Source: Acidobacteriota bacterium
GTDB lineage: Bacteria; Acidobacteriota; Vicinamibacteria; Vicinamibacterales; UBA2999
Direction: 5' to 3'
Assembly (NCBI GenBank): GCA_947482665.1
Contig: CANKJK010000005.1
Location: 130,674 to 194,673, forward strand
DNA length: 64,000 nucleotides
A model generated the notes under the pieces. That model did no database searches. It was given only the letters and a program-made list of their open reading frames with translations, and had not been told where the DNA came from. Below, piece after piece: positions 24,419 to 32,633 of the stretch. The translations under genes and the position numbers were made by a program. How positions within the stretch are numbered: position 1 is the first letter of the stretch; every line of letters begins with the position of its first letter.

Positions 24419-25844
24419 GACCCGACCACACCCGCTCGATGGCATCAGCGAGTATCGGCGCTACCGGTTTCTTTCGCCCAAAGGGCCTGACGAATTTGAC
24501 CGCGCGTGTGCGCGCCTGCCCCAGTTCCTCCTCTGATCGCACCAGGGCCGAGCTGAGCTGACCCACGTGCTCATCGAGCGTTCGCGCCACGTCCACCCAC
24601 CCGCCCTCCTCCTTGAGGAGGTAGCGGAAGTGGAGCGTGTCCTCCTGCCCATCAGCCGCTTCGCGTCCGGCGAGGATCGAGAGCACGGGCTTTCCGAGCA
24701 CGCCAGCCTCGATCTCCGCGCTGGTATTCAACCCGACGACCGCCGAACTGTGGGCGAGGCACTCGAACAGACTGTGCGGCGTACGTAACGGCGTGCCAAG
24801 GACCAGTGCCGAATCGTCGGCAAAAGGCCGCCAGACGCTGCCAACGGGAATATTGGCCCCGATGCTCACCTTGGTCGCAACCTCGTCTGGCGCTGTCAGG
24901 GGGATGTCCGGATGGGGCCGCACGACGATGTTGGCCTGTCGAACCATCGGGTCTGTCGACGCACGCAGTGCCTGGACCCAGCTCCGGACAAAGGGCAGCT
25001 CGTGGCCGCTGACAAAGGCGGACGAACAGACGTAGGTGATGATCGGAAACGCGTGATTGAATCCGAGCGCATGCGCAAACACCGCACGCTTCGTGCCAGC
25101 ACGACAGGACAAGAACGCATCAAACCTCGGAGCGCCGACGACAGAAATCGCGGTCCGGGGTACGCCGTGAAGGTCTCGCGCCTCGCGGGCCTGCCTGTTG
25201 TTCCACACAAACACGTGGTCAGGCATGACATGCAACCCACCCTTGGTACTAAGATTGTCCCAGCTGTACACCAGCATCCCGACGGGAATCCCCTTGCGCC
25301 GAGCGCTCTGCGCGAAGTCCGCCTGTGAGGATGAATTGAGGTCTACAAGGGGCGTGAGAAGCACCACATCAGGCTGTTCCACGTCGAGAACGGCGTCGCA
25401 CACTGGATCGGTCGGCAACTGCTGCTCCATAAACGCAAGCAAGCCGGCCAGCCGACGCGCCTCACGGGGAGACAGCCGGGCTGCCAGCGTCTCCGACCAC
25501 GCCTCAGGCACCTCGGACCGAGCATCGAAGAAGGCCCGCGCCGCCTTCATGAACGCCCGCTTTCGCAGCTTGGCTGCTCCCGCATACGGCGGCTCCAGGT
25601 AGCGGAGGTAGTTCCACGCCCTGCGGATCAACGTCACTTCGTCGCGATACGTGCTTCTCCGCCCCGTGACGGTCCTGCACGAGACGCCTTCGCAACCCTC
25701 CAACTCCGCGAGGTGCGCTTCTCCGCCACGGGACTCCGCGTGCCAGGCAACGGTCACCCGGTGTCCCCGACGGCCCAGTTCGATGATCGTGGGAACAAAC
25801 GGCCGCAGAAACTGCGGCGACATGGCAATGATGAGGAGCTTCAT
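24372..25844 (-). CDS. GT-B-like surface carbohydrate biosynthesis protein
   Basis: A 490-residue protein resembling the CDP-glycerol glycerophosphotransferase/capsule-processing GT-B group. The N-terminus IIAMSPQFLRPFVPTI begins a Rossmann-like domain; HVFVWNNRQAREARDLHGV and VVGAPRFDAF are family hallmarks; NIVVRPHPD and LNTSAEIEAGVLGKPVLSI form the donor-binding half. There is no signal peptide. The ATG at 25844 lies 2 bases after the smpB stop. Its 3' end overlaps the convergent oxygenase gene by 47 bases; the last 17 residues are proline/serine rich and probably disordered. Likely role: sugar or glycerol-phosphate transfer to a surface polymer; donor unknown. Confidence 0.7.
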   Translation of the reverse strand: MKLLIIAMSPQFLRPFVPTIIELGRRGHRVTVAWHAESRGGEAHLAELEGCEGVSCRTVTGRRSTYRDEVTLIRRAWNYLRYLEPPYAGAAKLRKRAFMKAARAFFDARSEVPEAWSETLAARLSPREARRLAGLLAFMEQQLPTDPVCDAVLDVEQPDVVLLTPLVDLNSSSQADFAQSARRKGIPVGMLVYSWDNLSTKGGLHVMPDHVFVWNNRQAREARDLHGVPRTAISVVGAPRFDAFLSCRAGTKRAVFAHALGFNHAFPIITYVCSSAFVSGHELPFVRSWVQALRASTDPMVRQANIVVRPHPDIPLTAPDEVATKVSIGANIPVGSVWRPFADDSALVLGTPLRTPHSLFECLAHSSAVVGLNTSAEIEAGVLGKPVLSILAGREAADGQEDTLHFRYLLKEEGGWVDVARTLDEHVGQLSSALVRSEEELGQARTRAVKFVRPFGRKKPVAPILADAIERVWSGPSSRPSPPTGHEPPA

Positions 25845-25846
25845 CG

Positions 25847-26317
25847 TCAGCGATTCCTGGACTTGACGGCCGCGCGGGTTTCCCGGTCGATCTCCCGTCG
25901 CCGGATCGTCTCCCGCTTGTCGTGGAGTTGCTTGCCCTTGGCCAGCCCAATCGCGACCTTCACACGGCCGTTCTTGAAATACATCCGCAGCGGCGTGAGC
26001 GTCAGCCCCTTTTCCGCCACGCGCCCGGTGAGCTTGCGAATCTCTGCCTTGTGCAGCAGGAGCTTCCGCTGCCGCCGCTCTTCGTGATGGGCATAGCCGG
26101 TGTGGCTGTACGGGCTGATGTGCACGTTGAGGAGCCACACCTGACCATTCTCCAGCCTGGCGTAGCTGTCGCGCAGATTCACCCGGCCCTCGCGAATCGC
26201 CTTCACCTCGGTGCCCAGCAACACCACGCCCGCCTCGAAGGTCTCGAGGATGTGGTAGTCATGCAGCGCCTTGCGGTTGTCCGCGATGAGGCGGCCGGCG
26301 TCGTCTTTCTCGGCCAT
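25847..26317 (-). CDS. smpB: SsrA-binding protein SmpB
   Basis: A 156-residue SmpB, the tmRNA partner in rescue of stalled ribosomes. Diagnostic segments are DYHILETFEAGVVLLGTEVK, VNLRDSYARL, HISPYSHTGYAHHEERRQRK and RVKVAIGLAKGKQLHDKRE, ending in a basic tail. Length and composition are normal for the family. No ssrA (tmRNA) gene was recognised in the window. The gene lies between an oxygenase and a glycosyltransferase-like gene on the same strand with 2-10 base spacing, so it is probably transcribed with surface-polymer genes. Confidence 0.95.
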   Translation of the reverse strand: MAEKDDAGRLIADNRKALHDYHILETFEAGVVLLGTEVKAIREGRVNLRDSYARLENGQVWLLNVHISPYSHTGYAHHEERRQRKLLLHKAEIRKLTGRVAEKGLTLTPLRMYFKNGRVKVAIGLAKGKQLHDKRETIRRREIDRETRAAVKSRNR

Positions 26318-26327
26318 GGCAGCGCGA

Positions 26328-27338
26328 TCAGTACCCGCCGACGCGGGCGGTCTTCAGGCCGTCCCAGCGGGCACGTTCCTCTGGAGACATGCGCTCCAGC
26401 AGCCACTTGATGGCCGCAGGCGTTGGCCCCAGGCGAAACTGATAGAGATAGCGCTCCAGGTCTGGTGGCTGGGCGTCGGCGGGAATGGATGCCCCGTGCG
26501 CACCGGTCCCGTTGAGAAAGACGAGCATCGTATTCCGGCGATACGGCACGGCCCTCGCGAGCTCGCACTGCGACTTATCGACGTAGAAGGCCGTCTCGTC
26601 CGGCGCCTGTTCGTCTCCGCGCACGCGGTAGAGCTGCGTGCCCCACTCCTTGTTATCGCCGGGCTTCGCCAGATAGACGAGGCAGGTCAGGAACCCCCAG
26701 CCCGGGTCACGATGGGGTTCAATCACGTAGCCGGGCCGGCGCAACAGGATGCGTCCATCCGAGCTGTGCATGTCCACGTGCCCATGCCAGTCCTCTGAGG
26801 TCGCCATCAGGCTCCGGATGTAGCGGTCCAGGTGGGGCTCGAACCGCTCGTAGAGCGCCGGTCCCGCGGCACGCGTCACGACTTCGCGGGCGATGAAGTC
26901 CCACACCAGGTACGACAGGTCGGGCGCCACCACCGGCGGCACTGTGACCTGCTGCCTGTGGCGGGGACGATCCGCAAAGAAGACCGCCGGCGGCAGCGCC
27001 GCCAGCATCAGGTCGTAGATGTCCGCCGGCAGCCAGTCATGCACGAGGCAGTGCGGGAACGGATCGGTGTGAATCTCCGCGCGCAGAATCGCATCGCGGA
27101 CGTGCGGCAGGATCCGCTCCGGGACGAGCGCCGCGCGGGCCTCATCGACGGCCTGCCGCTGCGCGACATTGCCACGCTGCAGCGCGATCAACTGCTGTGT
27201 CCGGACATCCACGAGGTTGAGCGCCTCGCGCAGTTCCCTCGCCTGATCGCGTATGTCATCCACCTGCACGCGTGTCCGGTGCAGCATGCGTGGATCGAGT
27301 GTCTCCGCCAACGTGCGGAGTCGCGTCATGACGCCCAT
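26328..27338 (-). CDS. 2OG-Fe(II) oxygenase-like protein, paralog
   Basis: A 336-residue protein with a shorter helical/coiled N-terminal third and an oxygenase domain: PHRDPGWG (His209, Asp211), GTGAHGAS (His281) and FRLGP (Arg302). YLAKPGDNKEWGTQLYRVRG is nearly the same as the matching region of the gene at 23225-24418, so the two are paralogs. The chosen ATG is 27338; ATG 27329 or GTG 27359 are also possible and none has a strong ribosome site. It precedes smpB by 10 bases. Function inferred: hydroxylation of a substrate shared with or related to that of its paralog. Confidence 0.72.
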   Translation of the reverse strand: MGVMTRLRTLAETLDPRMLHRTRVQVDDIRDQARELREALNLVDVRTQQLIALQRGNVAQRQAVDEARAALVPERILPHVRDAILRAEIHTDPFPHCLVHDWLPADIYDLMLAALPPAVFFADRPRHRQQVTVPPVVAPDLSYLVWDFIAREVVTRAAGPALYERFEPHLDRYIRSLMATSEDWHGHVDMHSSDGRILLRRPGYVIEPHRDPGWGFLTCLVYLAKPGDNKEWGTQLYRVRGDEQAPDETAFYVDKSQCELARAVPYRRNTMLVFLNGTGAHGASIPADAQPPDLERYLYQFRLGPTPAAIKWLLERMSPEERARWDGLKTARVGGY

Positions 27339-27371
27339 GGTCGTCGAGGAGAATAGCACGCGGGATCGCGG

Positions 27372-29078
27372 CTACCTGAAGCAGGGCCAGCCGGTGTCGC
27401 GATAGGTGCGGACCTGACGCCTGTCACGCCTGGCGAACAGCTTCACGCGGCTGCCATCGCCGAGGTCCAGATCACCCAGATCACGAAACTCGGTGCGTAG
27501 CCACGCATCCACGCGCGGCATCTCCTTGCGAACGCCCTCGTAGTCCGCCCCGGCCGGCATGAACGCGAGCGGCACCGGCTGCCGCATGAGCCTCGCCAGC
27601 GCGAGCCGCTGATCGGCTGGCGTGCTGTAGAAGCCTGGCCGAAGGTCGGCGTGCCCACCAGGGAAGGCCCTCTGCGCGAGGGCGTGGACCTGGGCGAGGT
27701 ACGGCGAGATGAAAACGCGGTCATCGTCGGCTGTGCACTCTCGCACGTAGAAGATGAGGCGTACCGGCCCGCGGTCATCCGGCGACGCCCACCGTTCGAG
27801 CGGCCACGTCACGAGCCGTGCCGTCAGGCTTCTCGCCTTGTCCACCGCCCCAAGCGGCCGGTCCACCATGCCAACGTGGTCGAGACGTTCCCGTACTGAC
27901 GGCACGAGCACGAAGACCGTACCAGCCACCAGGACAAGCGCGGCCAGCGCCACACCAAGCCTGATAGTGAAGGCCCGGCCGCTGCCCATCGTCCTGATCG
28001 ATGCCCGGAGCAGCCAGGCAGCCAGGACGGCTGTCGTGACACCCACGTCGCCAAACCGGACGGAGAGATTCCCGCGGATAAATCCCCAGAACAGCACCAG
28101 ACCGAGGAGCGATACGACGATGAGCTTCTGCCGCGCATGCGGCCAGTCGGCACGCGACTCAACAGCACCGACCTGCACGGCCAGCGTGAGGAGCGGGAGC
28201 GCGAGGAGGAGCCAGAACAGCCACGGTTCGAAATTCCGGCTGGCCTGTTCAAAGATGCCCCGCTGCCACCAATCCGCATCAGCGGCGACCGGTTCCTCAT
28301 CCGCCTGCGGCGTCACCGCGAATGACGGCAGAAGGAGGGGTGCGCGCGCACGATCGCGCTGCGCCCAGGAGTTGGCCGTGACCACATGCGTCATCACGCC
28401 GCCGTTGAACTGCAACCATCCGAGATAGGGCGCCGCACAGAGCAGCACGATCAACCCATAGGCGGCCAGGTGCTTCAATCGTGCGAACACACCCACATGC
28501 GCCTGCAGGAGGATCGTGGCCACCGATGCCAGCCCGACGAAGAGCCCGTGGTCGTGACGGAAGAGCAGCGCCACGACGCTCAACACCGCCATGGCGATGC
28601 GCTTGCGCGTCGTCGGCTGGTCCACATAGGACCAGAGCAGCGGCAGGGCCACCGCGTAAATCAGCACCTTCGGATAGTTGTAGTAGCGCGGTACCAGCAC
28701 CGCCTGAAATACGGCTGCCGCGAGGCCAATCAGCACCGACCCCGACGCCCGCCTTGCGGAAACGAAGGTGAGCGAGGTCGCAATCGAGAGCGCCGTGACG
28801 CAGAACACGATCTCCGACCACGTGCCACGTCCACCGACCAGCTGCGTCAACGCCGCCAGGATGAACGTCAGCGGCGCACCGGGATCGACGAAGTCGCGAT
28901 CTGGCCACTCGCCGTAGAGGAGTTGCCAGCCCCGGACGAGATAGAAATAGTGGTCGTCCGAGAGGCCGGCAACAGCCCCATCCAGGTCGTTGTAGCGGTA
29001 GAGCCAGACCCAGACAAAGAGCAGCACGGCGACCGCCGCGCCCACGACGGCGCCCACGGTCACCTTCCGGCGCGTCAT
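27372..29078 (-). CDS. Multi-pass membrane protein, GT-C-like
   Basis: A 568-residue integral membrane protein with about ten hydrophobic helices, then a soluble C-terminal domain of roughly 150 residues. Early in the protein, after the first helix, is a YNDLDGAVAGLSDDHYFYL loop with paired acidic residues, then DRDFVDPGAPLTF; GT-C polyprenyl-phosphate-sugar transferases place their catalytic acidic residues in such a first periplasmic loop. This supports a membrane glycosyltransferase, not proven. The ATG at 29078 overlaps the ankyrin gene stop (ATGA). The 3' neighbour is the oxygenase gene 33 bases on. Confidence 0.6.
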   Translation of the reverse strand: MTRRKVTVGAVVGAAVAVLLFVWVWLYRYNDLDGAVAGLSDDHYFYLVRGWQLLYGEWPDRDFVDPGAPLTFILAALTQLVGGRGTWSEIVFCVTALSIATSLTFVSARRASGSVLIGLAAAVFQAVLVPRYYNYPKVLIYAVALPLLWSYVDQPTTRKRIAMAVLSVVALLFRHDHGLFVGLASVATILLQAHVGVFARLKHLAAYGLIVLLCAAPYLGWLQFNGGVMTHVVTANSWAQRDRARAPLLLPSFAVTPQADEEPVAADADWWQRGIFEQASRNFEPWLFWLLLALPLLTLAVQVGAVESRADWPHARQKLIVVSLLGLVLFWGFIRGNLSVRFGDVGVTTAVLAAWLLRASIRTMGSGRAFTIRLGVALAALVLVAGTVFVLVPSVRERLDHVGMVDRPLGAVDKARSLTARLVTWPLERWASPDDRGPVRLIFYVRECTADDDRVFISPYLAQVHALAQRAFPGGHADLRPGFYSTPADQRLALARLMRQPVPLAFMPAGADYEGVRKEMPRVDAWLRTEFRDLGDLDLGDGSRVKLFARRDRRQVRTYRDTGWPCFR

Positions 29079-29554
29079 CGCGCGACCTCCGGCATCCGCA
29101 CGCGCGAGCAATCCGACGGGAAAGGACCCGCCGACCGTGAACGCAGCCACGCCTCCGCGTCGGCGTTCCGATGGGAGAGGGCCAGACACCAGAGCACCGG
29201 CACCTGTGCCGGGTCCAGGCGCGCGCCACCGTCAATCAGAAGTGTCATCACGCTCACATGTCTGGACGTCATGGCCGCCTCGAGGGGCGTCAGATCGGCG
29301 CCCACCGCACGGATGCGAGACCGCCGCACGCGCGCGGGCGCATTCGGGTCGGCGCCGGCCTGGAGGAGGCGCACAACATCAGCATCGCTCTCCAGCGCTG
29401 CCGCTTCCGAGAGCGTCATCCGCTCGGGCGGTTCGAGCGGCGGCACGCCAGCCAGGCGCAACAGCATCACCAGAACCACACCCGCTGCAACAAGCGCGCC
29501 TGGCAGACCGAGCGCAACCGCCTCACGCGTGACAAGCGGCGGGGGCTCGCTCAT
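29075..29554 (-). CDS. Ankyrin-repeat protein with N-terminal membrane anchor
   Basis: A 159-residue protein. Residues about 12-35 form one hydrophobic helix; after it come ankyrin-like repeats (LSEAAALESDADVVRLLQAG, then LTPLEAAMTSRHVSVMTLLI). The short repeat domain should mediate protein contact. Both ends overlap neighbouring membrane-protein genes by 4 bases (ATGA), so the three are translated together and may form a complex. The domain side is predicted to be periplasmic or cytoplasmic depending on the helix orientation, which cannot be decided here. Confidence 0.7.
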   Translation of the reverse strand: MSEPPPLVTREAVALGLPGALVAAGVVLVMLLRLAGVPPLEPPERMTLSEAAALESDADVVRLLQAGADPNAPARVRRSRIRAVGADLTPLEAAMTSRHVSVMTLLIDGGARLDPAQVPVLWCLALSHRNADAEAWLRSRSAGPFPSDCSRVRMPEVAR

Positions 29555-30981
29555 CGGAACACCCGCGTGCCCTGCAGGGCGAGGCCCCACGGATTGCCCG
29601 CGACGCGGGCCAGCGCATCCTCGCGCAGCACCCGCACGAGCGCACGGCCCTCCGGCGTGGTGGGAGCCGCATGCTGGCGCTCCAGCCACAAGTCGACGGT
29701 GACCCACTCATTGCGTACGTCGTGCGCCATCTGGTGCATTTGATAGTGCAGACCGACGGCGCGCACCGCCCATCCACCGGACACCACGGCGAGCAGCAGC
29801 AGAACAGCCAGGCGTCCCGGCGTGACTGACGCGACGGTCGGTGCATCCGCCGCGCGCCGTTCGAGCCACTCCCGTGCCACGAGCGTCACTGCCAGCGCGT
29901 AGAAGGCGCCGGCCGGGCTCAGGATCTCGTCCTTCGTGTAGCCATAGGACAGGACGGCATTGGCCAGCACGAGGGCGAGGGCCACAAGCACGGCCCGATC
30001 CGCCTGCTCGAACCGGCGCAGGCGCCACCGGGGCCACCGGCGAACGGCCCACGCGGACAGGAGAGCCGTGGTCAGCAGCGAGCCTGTCACGTTCATGACG
30101 GTGGCGGGACTCACCCCTCCGTCGTGGCGCTCGGCCATCAGTGTCCACACACCGGCGCGCGGCTGCGAGAGCAGCACGGACCCGACGGACGACACCACGT
30201 TGTATCCATAGAGGACCAATGGACGGTCTCCAAACCGCCGCGTCAACTCAACCGGATCAAGCTTGACCGTACCGAACCCCGTGCTGCGCTCGACAAGCGT
30301 CGGCAGCCCGGTGGAGAAGTACCCGAACCGCAGCGCCAGGTACCCCGCAAGAAGCGCCGTCAGAGCCATGAGGCCTCTCGAGGAGAGACCTCGCCCCCCG
30401 GCAAGCCACGCCACGACCGCCACGACCCACACCAGGAGACCCGACTCCAGCGTGAGCGCGGCCACGGCAAACACCACGGCCGCGGCCGCATCCACCCACC
30501 ATCCCCCACGCGACTCCGCCAGCACGTACACGAAGAGGCACGCCACGACGACTTCGAGGAAGTGATTGATTGGATACGCCTCCCACACCGTGCCAAGAAA
30601 GGTGTGCATGCCGGTCAAGACCGTCAGACCGAGCGCAAGTGCCCAGACGCCGCCGGCCGAACGAACGCGAACAGCACGCGTGAACAGGCCGAGACACAGC
30701 ACGACCAACATGACGTGAAACGACTTGTAGACAAGGAAGTAGTGCCCGGAGGCCACGTCGAAGAGCCACTGAATCTGCCCGATGCGCAGGGGCCGCAGAT
30801 ACCCCGCCGAATCGGCGCTGCTCATCACCGCCGCGCGCCACGTCGGGGCGGTCTGAGCCTGCAGCAACGGAATCAGGCTGTCGGTCACCTGGATGGGGAT
30901 CGCCAGCAGACTCACGCTGACACCGGCCGCCAGCACCGCGGCCAGCAGCCAGGCCACGAGGCGCGCACGGGACGCCGTCAC
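29551..30981 (-). CDS. Multi-pass membrane protein of unknown function
   Basis: A 476-residue protein with ten or more hydrophobic segments and few recognisable motifs. Notable are ADSAGYLRPLRIGQIQWLF near the N-terminus and GTVWEAYPINHFLEV in the middle, a pattern reminiscent of polytopic glycan-processing proteins, but no family can be named. The GTG start at 30981 overlaps the GT2 stop (GTGA) and its stop overlaps the ankyrin gene. Coupling to a dolichol-phosphate-mannose-synthase-like GT2 suggests that it uses or handles a polyprenyl-linked sugar; that is inference. Confidence 0.6.
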   Translation of the reverse strand: MTASRARLVAWLLAAVLAAGVSVSLLAIPIQVTDSLIPLLQAQTAPTWRAAVMSSADSAGYLRPLRIGQIQWLFDVASGHYFLVYKSFHVMLVVLCLGLFTRAVRVRSAGGVWALALGLTVLTGMHTFLGTVWEAYPINHFLEVVVACLFVYVLAESRGGWWVDAAAAVVFAVAALTLESGLLVWVVAVVAWLAGGRGLSSRGLMALTALLAGYLALRFGYFSTGLPTLVERSTGFGTVKLDPVELTRRFGDRPLVLYGYNVVSSVGSVLLSQPRAGVWTLMAERHDGGVSPATVMNVTGSLLTTALLSAWAVRRWPRWRLRRFEQADRAVLVALALVLANAVLSYGYTKDEILSPAGAFYALAVTLVAREWLERRAADAPTVASVTPGRLAVLLLLAVVSGGWAVRAVGLHYQMHQMAHDVRNEWVTVDLWLERQHAAPTTPEGRALVRVLREDALARVAGNPWGLALQGTRVFR

Positions 30982-31724
30982 GCGGTCCGGCGCCTGCCTG
31001 GCTTCGGATAGCGGCCCAGGATCTGGTTCCACCGCACACGGACCAGATCCACAAAGCCCGCGCCACCCGCCAGCGCCGTGACCTTCGTGCTGGCGCGGTA
31101 GGTCCAGGTGACGGGCACTTCGCGCACGGAGAAGCCCGCCCGTGACGCAAGGAAGAGGATCTCGCAATCGAACCCGAATCCATCGAGGCGCTGCAGGGGA
31201 AAGAGCGCGGACGCGGCCTCGGCGCTGAAGAGCTTGTAGCCGCACTGCGTATCGGACAACCCGCCCACCACGAGGGCCTTGGCAGCGACATTGAACACGC
31301 GGCCAAGCAGATGCCGGTGCCAGGGCTCCTCGATGCGCTCGGAGCCATCAGCCTCGCGCGAGCCGATCAGGATGTCCGCCTGGGGGACGCCGGGCCCCGG
31401 CAGAAAGCGGGACAATTCGTGGATCGGCATGGAGAGGTCGGCATCCGCCAGGAACCGCCACTCCCCTGCCGCCTCGATCATGCCGCGACGGACGGCCCCA
31501 CCCTTACCGAGGTGCGGCGCCGCGATCAAACGGACGCGAGGCTCGGCCCGCTCGCGGAGGCTGACGATCTCGCGTGTGCGGTCGCTGCTGCCGTCATCCA
31601 CCACCAGCACTTCCCAGGGATGACCAAGCCGGCTGAGCTCGACCACGATCTCCGTGATCGTCTGGTCGATGCAGTCTTCCTCGTTGTAGGCGGGAACGAC
31701 GATCGAGAGGAACGGCGCGGGCAC
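30978..31724 (-). CDS. GT2 glycosyltransferase, polyprenyl-phosphate sugar synthase-like
   Basis: A 248-residue cytoplasmic family-2 glycosyltransferase of the DPM1/AglJ type: SIVVPAYNEEDCIDQT opens the GT-A domain, VLVVDDGSSDRT follows, FLADADLSMP is the DxD-containing motif, and TQCGYKLFSAEAA and GFGFDCEILF are typical of polyprenyl-phosphate glucose or mannose synthases. No C-terminal membrane helices. It starts with GTG at 31724, 25 bases after pdxA, and is coupled to a membrane protein gene downstream. Likely product: a polyprenyl-phosphate monosaccharide used by the membrane proteins that follow. Confidence 0.85.
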   Translation of the reverse strand: MPAPFLSIVVPAYNEEDCIDQTITEIVVELSRLGHPWEVLVVDDGSSDRTREIVSLRERAEPRVRLIAAPHLGKGGAVRRGMIEAAGEWRFLADADLSMPIHELSRFLPGPGVPQADILIGSREADGSERIEEPWHRHLLGRVFNVAAKALVVGGLSDTQCGYKLFSAEAASALFPLQRLDGFGFDCEILFLASRAGFSVREVPVTWTYRASTKVTALAGGAGFVDLVRVRWNQILGRYPKPGRRRTA

Positions 31725-31749
31725 CGGAGAAATTGTAGTCGCGCCCGGG

Positions 31750-32625
31750 TCAACGGGTGGTGGCGAGGCGCGCCGCTAGCAGGACGGCGGTGACCATGCT
31801 GCCGGCGTCCGCGCGGCCCTGGCCGGCGATGTCGTAGGCGGTCCCGTGGTCGACCGAGGTCCGGACGATGGGAAGGCCCAGCGTCACGTTGACCGACTGG
31901 CCGAAGGCCAACAGCTTCACCGGGATCAGGCCCTGGTCGTGATAGCAGGCGATGACGGCATCGAACTCTCCCTGCGAGGCCCGCAGGAAGACCGTATCGC
32001 CGGGAAACGGCCCCCTGATGTCGATGCCTCGTGACCGGGCGGCCTCGAGGACCGGCGTCAGCGTCGCGATCTCCTCCCCGCCGAGCACGCCTTCCTCGCC
32101 AGCATGGGGATTGAGGCCGGCCATGGCCAGGCGGGGCGACGCGCTCCCTCCGAAGCGCGGCAACTCACGCGCCGTCAGGGTGATGACGGCATCAACCACC
32201 TCGCGCGTCAGCGCGGCCGGCACCGCCGCGAGCGGGATGTGAATCGTTGCGAGCACGACCTTGAGCGGCTCCGACCAGAACATCATGGCCACCTGCGACG
32301 CGCCGGTCAGGTGCGCGAGCAGATCCGTGTGCCCTTTCCAGGGGAGTCCCGCCAGCGAGAACGCCAGCTTGCTCACCGGCGCCGTCGCGATCGCCTGCAC
32401 GCGCCCGGCCTCTGCATCACGCACGGCCCGCACCAGCGTGTCGTACGCCACGCGGCCCGATTCGGCCGACGCTCGCCCGGCCGGCCCGGTAAACGGTTCA
32501 GCGGGGCCGTAGATCACCGGTTCGCAGACCTCGCGCACGCGCGGGTCCGCGGCGGCGGTGGCCACGATCTCGGGACCGATTCCGGCAGGGTCGCCGGCCG
32601 TCAATGCGATGCGGGGCTTCGACAC
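31750..32625 (-). CDS. pdxA: 4-hydroxythreonine-4-phosphate dehydrogenase PdxA
   Basis: A 291-residue PdxA, which oxidises 4-phosphohydroxy-L-threonine in the DXP-dependent vitamin B6 pathway. Family segments: IALTAGDPAGIGPEI, TAPVSKLAF, GHTDLLAHL, GLNPHAGEEGVLG, ACYHDQGLIPVKL and TSVDHGTAYDIAG, containing the metal-binding histidines. It is some 40 residues shorter than the E. coli enzyme, mainly in the region after the first strand, but no catalytic motif is missing. GTG at 32625 with TGAGG upstream is the best start; it lies 8 bases after holB. Confidence 0.93.
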   Translation of the reverse strand: MSKPRIALTAGDPAGIGPEIVATAAADPRVREVCEPVIYGPAEPFTGPAGRASAESGRVAYDTLVRAVRDAEAGRVQAIATAPVSKLAFSLAGLPWKGHTDLLAHLTGASQVAMMFWSEPLKVVLATIHIPLAAVPAALTREVVDAVITLTARELPRFGGSASPRLAMAGLNPHAGEEGVLGGEEIATLTPVLEAARSRGIDIRGPFPGDTVFLRASQGEFDAVIACYHDQGLIPVKLLAFGQSVNVTLGLPIVRTSVDHGTAYDIAGQGRADAGSMVTAVLLAARLATTR

Positions 32626-32633
32626 GGAATGCC

